From: Nocardiopsis mwathae
GTDB lineage: Bacteria; Actinomycetota; Actinomycetes; Streptosporangiales; Streptosporangiaceae
Direction: 5' to 3'
Assembly: GCF_014201195.1 (NCBI RefSeq)
Contig: NZ_JACHDS010000001.1
Span: forward strand, 496,001-560,000
Length of the DNA stretch: 64,000 nucleotides
Shown here piece by piece: positions 55,371 through 64,000 of the stretch. Under the pieces are notes generated by a model. It saw only the letters and a program-made list of their open reading frames with translations. It ran no database searches and had not been told where the DNA came from. The stretch's first letter is position 1, and each line of letters begins with the position of its first letter. The position numbers and the translations under genes were made by a program.

Positions 55371-56171
55371 GTGCGACTAACCATCATCGGCTCAGCGGGG
55401 AGCTTCCCCGGCCCCGCCAGCCCCGCCTCCTGTTACCTGGTGGAGGCCGGAGACTTCCGGATGCTGCTCGACCTGGGCAACGGCGCCCTCGGAGCACTCC
55501 AGAAGTACGTCGACATCTACGACATCGATGCCGTATACCTCAGCCACCTGCACGCCGACCACTGTTTCGATCTCTGTTCCTACTGGGTGGCCCGCACCTT
55601 CCCACCCGGTGGACGCAAACCCCGCATCCCCGTCTACGGTCCGGTCGGCGTCGCCGAGCGGATGGCCGAGGCGTACGGGCTCGACCCCGACCCCGGCATG
55701 ACCGAGACCTTCGAGTTCCGCGAACTCGGCCCGGGGGAGCTGCGCATCGGCCCCTTCGAGGCGCGGGTGGACCTGGTCAACCACCCTGTGGAGGCCTACG
55801 GCATCCGCCTGGAACACGACGGTGCGTCCCTCACCTACAGCGGAGACACCGGGGCCTGCGACGAGATCATCGAACTCGCCCGGGACGCCGACCTCTTCCT
55901 ATGTGAAGCGTCTTTTCAGGACCACCGGGAGCACCCCAAGGACATGCACCTCACCGGGAGCGAGGCGGGCGAGCACGCGCGCAGCGCCGGAGCGCGCCGA
56001 CTGGTCCTCACCCACCTGGTCCCATGGAACGACGACGACCGCACCTACGAAGAGGCGCGCAGCACGTTCGACGGTCCCATCGAACTCGCGCGCCCCGGCG
56101 CCGTCTACGAGGTGGGAGCGGGAGCCGCGGCCGCGCCCTCGCCTCGGAAACTGGCCAAGCGGCTGCCCTGA
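55371..56171 (+). CDS. Metallo-beta-lactamase-fold cyclic nucleotide phosphodiesterase (Rv1339-like)
   Basis: 266 aa. The HLHADHC motif (LSHLHADHCFDL) supplies zinc ligands, LVNHPVEAYGIRLEH and LTYSGDTGACDEI give the next His and Asp, and LVLTHLVPWND the last His. The family includes Rv1339, an atypical class II cAMP phosphodiesterase, and the position before rph matches. GTG 55371 has AAGG at 10 nt. The 227 bp upstream are AT-richer with TTGACC at 55163 but no confident promoter or riboswitch. With a CRP-like site at 9218 this suggests cAMP signalling in the cell. Confidence 0.88.
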   Translation: MRLTIIGSAGSFPGPASPASCYLVEAGDFRMLLDLGNGALGALQKYVDIYDIDAVYLSHLHADHCFDLCSYWVARTFPPGGRKPRIPVYGPVGVAERMAEAYGLDPDPGMTETFEFRELGPGELRIGPFEARVDLVNHPVEAYGIRLEHDGASLTYSGDTGACDEIIELARDADLFLCEASFQDHREHPKDMHLTGSEAGEHARSAGARRLVLTHLVPWNDDDRTYEEARSTFDGPIELARPGAVYEVGAGAAAAPSPRKLAKRLP

Positions 56172-56281
56172 GAGCCCTGCTACCGAACACCGAACCGGCC
56201 ACCTGTGATCCGCTGCCATCGGGCCGCGGATCGCGGGTACCAGCGCCCCCGTGGACGCATGTCCGGGTCGGCGCCGCGGGT

Positions 56282-56962
56282 TCACCTCTCCGTGGAGCCC
56301 GCCTCGAACAGCCGCGATGCCGTCTCCGTCGCCGCTTCCAGCAGTAGCTCGTCCTCGTCCAGGTCGCGGTGTGCCGTGACGGACATCAGCATCCCCGGTA
56401 GGTGCACGTCGACCCCGGAGAACATCTCGCCCCCGGTGACCACCGCGAGGCCGCCGAGTGCCTCAAGTTCCGGTGTGGTGAAGTAGTCGGGGTTCCCGCG
56501 CGCGGACTCGGGGACGTGCCCGGGGTACTCGACCTCGCTCCGCTCGGGCAGGAACGTCACGAGGACCACCTGGCTCCCTTCGCGCGGGGCGTATCCGGCC
56601 CACGAGCACTCCAGTCGCCCCTCGGCACGAACCTCGGTGAACTCCGGGTCGGTCAGCCGCTCGGCCGCATCCTCCATGGCGTCCGTCAGCCCGCTGGATG
56701 CGCAGGATCCCGGAAGCGGAAGGGGATCCACCGCCCCCGCAGGCGCGTCGGCCGCCGCGGCGTCGGAACGCTCGGGCGGGCCGCTCGGAACCGCGGTCCC
56801 GCCCCACCGCGTCCACAGCGGCTCGGAGGCCTCCTCCCGCGGGCCGGGCGGTGCCGTCGCCTCCTGGCCGCCACCGCACCCGGCCACCAGCCCGGCGACC
56901 ACCGCGGCGACGGCACCCTGCCTCCACCGGATGGCCGATGCGTTCCGCGGACTCAGTTTCAT
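56282..56962 (-). CDS. Putative lipoprotein
   Basis: 226 aa. Signal peptide with lipobox (AAVVAGLVAGC), so the mature protein is probably lipid-anchored outside the membrane. A Pro/Ala/Ser-rich linker follows, then a folded domain with two Cys (GSCASSG, LECSWAGY). No family recognised with confidence; such small lipoproteins are common in actinomycetes. It lies on the opposite strand between the phosphodiesterase and rph, interrupting the conserved order. ATG 56962 has GAGG 10 nt upstream. Confidence 0.75.
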   Translation of the reverse strand: MKLSPRNASAIRWRQGAVAAVVAGLVAGCGGGQEATAPPGPREEASEPLWTRWGGTAVPSGPPERSDAAAADAPAGAVDPLPLPGSCASSGLTDAMEDAAERLTDPEFTEVRAEGRLECSWAGYAPREGSQVVLVTFLPERSEVEYPGHVPESARGNPDYFTTPELEALGGLAVVTGGEMFSGVDVHLPGMLMSVTAHRDLDEDELLLEAATETASRLFEAGSTER

Positions 56963-57170
56963 GGGAGGGGGACCTCAGCCCTTCGAGGAAACAAGGAGGG
57001 ACGGTTGCACCATGGTGTCATCCCCTACCCGACGCCTGTCAGGCGGTGACCGGACCGTAAGCGAAGGGAGATCGGCCGTGCGGGACGGAGGACAGCCCGT
57101 GTCCCGACGAAACCGCAGTGGGTTTCGGCCACACGCCACGGCCGGTCGCGGCCGCCGATAGGCTCGACCT

Positions 57171-57890
57171 ATGGCTCGACCCGACGGACGCGCTCCGAAT
57201 GAACTCCGGCCCGTGAACATCACCCGCAACTGGCTCCGCCACGCTGAAGGTTCCGCTCTCGTCGAATTCGGCGACACGCGCGTGCTGTGCGCCGCAAGCG
57301 TCGAGGACGGCGTCCCGCGGTGGCGCCGCGGAACGGGCGAAGGCTGGGTCACCGCCGAATACGCGATGCTTCCCCGTGCGACCGACACCCGAGGCGCACG
57401 GGAGTCGGTGAAGGGCAAGATCGGTGGGCGTACCCACGAGATCTCCCGCCTCATCGGCCGCTCCCTGCGCGCCGTCGTGAACTTCAAAGCCATGGGCGAG
57501 CACACCATCACCCTCGACTGCGACGTGCTGCAGGCGGACGGGGGGACCCGCACCGCGGCCATCACCGGGGCCTATGTGGCCCTCGCCGATGCGGTGAAGT
57601 TCCTGCGCAAGCGCCGGAACCTGAAGAACAACCCGCTCACCGGGTCGGTGGCGGCCGTAAGCGTGGGCATCGTCCAGGACCAGGCCCGCCTCGACCTGAA
57701 CTACCTGGAGGACTCGGTCGCGCAGACCGACATGAACGTCGTCGTCACCGGTGACGGCCGCTTCATCGAGGTCCAGGGGACGGCCGAGGGCGCGCCGTTC
57801 GAGCGGAAGGCCCTCGACGGGTTGCTGGACCTGGCGGTCGAGGGGTGCGCCGAGCTCACCGACATCCAGAAGAAGGCCCTGGCGGGATGA
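57171..57890 (+). CDS. rph: Ribonuclease PH
   Basis: Phosphorolytic 3'-5' exoribonuclease trimming tRNA 3' ends. 239 aa. Conserved blocks: [54 protein letters not shown] and [26 protein letters not shown] 57171 is leaderless (TAGGCT at 57159-57164, 6 nt upstream, no Shine-Dalgarno). The stop overlaps rdgB (ATGA at 57887-57890). Confidence 0.96.
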   Translation: MARPDGRAPNELRPVNITRNWLRHAEGSALVEFGDTRVLCAASVEDGVPRWRRGTGEGWVTAEYAMLPRATDTRGARESVKGKIGGRTHEISRLIGRSLRAVVNFKAMGEHTITLDCDVLQADGGTRTAAITGAYVALADAVKFLRKRRNLKNNPLTGSVAAVSVGIVQDQARLDLNYLEDSVAQTDMNVVVTGDGRFIEVQGTAEGAPFERKALDGLLDLAVEGCAELTDIQKKALAG

Positions 57891-58510
57891 ACCCGCGCAG
57901 CACGATCGTCCTGGCGACGCGGAACGCCAAGAAGGTGCCCGAGATGCAGGCGATCCTCGCCGAGGCGGGGCTGGACGCCGAAGTCATCGGGCTGGACGCC
58001 TATCCGGACGCGCCGGATGTCCCGGAGACCGAGCCCACGTTCGCCGGAAACGCCCTGCTGAAGGCCCGCGCCATCGCCGAACACACGGGGCTGCCCGCTG
58101 TGGCGGACGACTCGGGGCTCAGGGTCGACGAACTGAACGGGATGCCGGGGGTCCTGTCCGCTCGATGGTCGGGACGCTTCGGTCAACAGGCGGGCGACAA
58201 GGATCTGGCCAACCTGGAGCTGGTCCTCGACCAGCTGGCCGACACCCCGCCGGAACGGCGCGGCGCCGAATTCGTGGCGGCGGCCGCGATCGTGCTCCCG
58301 TCGGGTACCGAGGACGTGGTCGAGGGCGTGATGCGCGGGCACCTCATCGACAAGAGCCGGGGCGAGAACGGGTTCGGTTACGACCCGATCTTCGTCCCGG
58401 ACGGGGAGACGCGCACCACGGCCGAGATGAGCGCTGCGGAGAAGAACGCGATCAGCCACCGCGGCATCGCCTTCCGCCGACTGGCCGAACGCCTGAGGAG
58501 CCTGCTCTAG
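57887..58510 (+). CDS. rdgB: Non-canonical purine NTP pyrophosphatase (RdgB/HAM1)
   Basis: Hydrolyses dITP, ITP and XTP, keeping them out of DNA. 207 aa. [66 protein letters not shown] and [11 protein letters not shown] are the family motifs. ATG 57887 overlaps the rph stop. rph-rdgB is a standard actinobacterial pair (Rv1340-Rv1341). A strong terminator follows. Confidence 0.96.
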   Translation: MNPRSTIVLATRNAKKVPEMQAILAEAGLDAEVIGLDAYPDAPDVPETEPTFAGNALLKARAIAEHTGLPAVADDSGLRVDELNGMPGVLSARWSGRFGQQAGDKDLANLELVLDQLADTPPERRGAEFVAAAAIVLPSGTEDVVEGVMRGHLIDKSRGENGFGYDPIFVPDGETRTTAEMSAAEKNAISHRGIAFRRLAERLRSLL

Positions 58511-58534
58511 CCGAGCAGCACCACCCAGACCGAG

Positions 58535-58578
58535 GGTGTGGTCGGTCACCGGGCAGGAGCCCGGTGACCGACCACACC
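58535..58578 (+). terminator. rph-rdgB terminator
   Basis: A perfect 19-bp stem (58535-58553 with 58560-58578) and a 6-nt loop, 25 nt after the rdgB stop. Confidence 0.85.
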
Positions 58579-58706
58579 ATGGGTGCGCAGGTCAGGGGGC
58601 GGTTCGACCCTGGCAACGGACGTAGGAGACGCGAATTCGCGATTCGCCCCTTCGCCCACCATCCGGTACTGTCATCTCGGTCATCGACGCCGTTCCCCAG
58701 GGGAGC

Positions 58707-58730
58707 GGAACGATCACACTCGGTCACGTT
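58707..58730 (+). promoter_or_regulatory. ECF sigma-type promoter candidate upstream of rrn
   Basis: GGAAC (58707-58711), a 15-nt spacer and CGTT (58727-58730) match the SigE/SigW-type ECF pattern. The -10-like TAAACT at 58762-58767 may belong to another upstream rrn promoter. Confidence 0.35.
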
Positions 58731-58930
58731 AAAATCGTTCGAACCATGTGTTGCGAGCGTGTAAACTGGATCGAGCAGGTGGCCGGAAGCCGAGCGTCCA
58801 ACGCGGATGAGCGGTAGGCCCGACCTCACCGGTGGACGAAGCGGACGCAGCGCGGCCGCCTCCATCACACTAAGAACGACCGTTCGGGCAGCGCCTCTGG
58901 CGGCTGTCGGATCGGACCTCGGTTGAAGAT

Positions 58931-59001
58931 TCGCTGGAAAGCACCATTCGGTGTAGATCCAGCGAGAACAACCGGATAGATTCCTCTGCTTGCAGGGAAT
59001 C
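58931..59001 (+). promoter_or_regulatory. Two hairpins upstream of the main rrn promoter
   Basis: TCGCTGGA/TCCAGCGA (58931-58938 with 58958-58965, inner CACC/GGTG) and GATTCC-T-CTGC/GCAG-GGAATC (58979-59001). They lie between upstream promoter candidates and the TTGGCG/TAAAGT promoter, so they could stop or delay read-through. 58579-59334 contains no protein gene. Confidence 0.45.
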
Positions 59002-59016
59002 CGCAAAATCGCCGGT

Positions 59017-59045
59017 TTGGCGGAGTGTGGAAGCCCTGATAAAGT
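59017..59045 (+). promoter_or_regulatory. Main rRNA promoter
   Basis: TTGGCG (59017-59022), a 17-nt spacer and TAAAGT (59040-59045). Good match to the vegetative sigma factor consensus, 290 bp upstream of 16S. Confidence 0.7.
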
Positions 59046-59131
59046 GGAGGCACAACAAAGCGGAAAGCACCGCCTCTACAGAAAAGCCTGATCAGGTCCG
59101 TTGGTTCGGGTCGGCTTGTATGGGATGAGCG

Positions 59132-59154
59132 GTTGTTTCTTGAGAACTCAACAG
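59132..59154 (+). promoter_or_regulatory. rRNA antitermination (boxA-like) element
   Basis: TTTCTTGAGAACTCAACAGC resembles the conserved actinobacterial rrn leader element with boxA features recognised by NusB/NusE. It precedes a T-rich stretch (59160-59176) used in pre-rRNA processing. Confidence 0.55.
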
Positions 59155-59334
59155 CGCGTGTTTGTTTTTCTTTCAGCCAAGTTTGTTTTGGCCCCTTAGA
59201 GCACACGGATGCATTGCGGTGTCCGGTTGGTGCTCGGGGTTCCTTTGATTGGCCAGGGTGATACCTGGTCGGTCAGGGTTATCTCTTCCAGGTTTACCGC
59301 CGCGCCCGTGAGGGCGGGGTCGGTTGTTTGACCT

Positions 59335-64000
<4,666 letters not shown>

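Overview
The window is chromosomal DNA of a high-GC, Gram-positive actinobacterium. The 16S rRNA gene at 59335-60871 reads like Nocardiopsis and its relatives (Nocardiopsidaceae). This fits the FilP/DivIVA-type cytoskeletal gene, class E sortase, NucS/EndoMS, CysO-CysM-Mec sulfur system and DUF2017, DUF2550 and DUF3039 genes. Gene order closely follows the Mycobacterium tuberculosis stretch thrC-thrB-rho-rpmE-prfA-hemK-sua5-rfe-atp...nucS...pncB-clpS-mec-cysO-cysM...rph-rdgB, with actinomycete-specific insertions. Genus is an inference; no search was run.

Layout. 1-1688: end of thrC, then thrB. 1689-4721: a long leader with a possible Cys-rich peptide, rho, and rpmE; a pair of CRISPR-like repeats lies between rho and rpmE. 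4876-9041: prfA, prmC, tsaC and a wecA-type transferase. 9269-17223: two small membrane accessory genes and atpBEFHAGDC, with a CRP-like site upstream. 17238-21312: DUF2550 gene, pduO, a secreted M28 aminopeptidase and nucS. 21417-25813: a Zur-box-like palindrome, a conserved 128-aa gene, a MITE-like repeat, an LLM flavoenzyme, a 3-hydroxyacyl-CoA dehydrogenase, a zinc-ribbon protein and a hydrolase. 26148-28294: DUF485-ActP acetate uptake pair. 28499-33754: filP, methylmalonyl-CoA epimerase, thiolase, DinB-like protein and meaB. 33971-42312: secreted GH18 chitinase, MarR regulator, acyl-CoA mutase, YbbN-like thioredoxin, cytidylate-kinase-like gene and malic enzyme. 42388-45005: YqgE, DUF3039, remnants of a heme-uptake locus, class E sortase, a second MITE-like copy and a 55-aa membrane protein. 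45133-49104: helicase, secreted M43 protease and trpS. 49195-54240: pncA-pncB (NAD salvage), clpS, DUF2017, mec-cysO-cysM. 54322-58510: thioesterase, metallo-beta-lactamase phosphodiesterase, lipoprotein, rph-rdgB. 58511-64000: rrn leader and promoters, 16S, spacer and partial 23S.

The genes form a few working groups. rho, rpmE, prfA, prmC, tsaC, trpS, rph and rRNA serve information processing. The atp operon makes ATP. pduO, mce, meaB and the mutase serve B12-dependent propionyl/methylmalonyl or isobutyryl-CoA metabolism, next to thiolase, 3-hydroxyacyl-CoA dehydrogenase, malic enzyme and acetate uptake. Mec-CysO-CysM makes cysteine from O-phosphoserine and a protein thiocarboxylate. Many genes lack a Shine-Dalgarno but have a TANNNT hexamer 6-8 nt before the start codon, pointing to leaderless mRNAs.

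No intact defence island, prophage or biosynthetic cluster is visible. The most unusual signals are the collapsed heme-uptake locus (43392-43848), the paired MITE-like elements whose TA flanks coincide with stop codons, the CRISPR-like repeat pair, the Zur-like operator, the possible rho leader peptide and the CysO C-terminal extension beside its JAMM protease.
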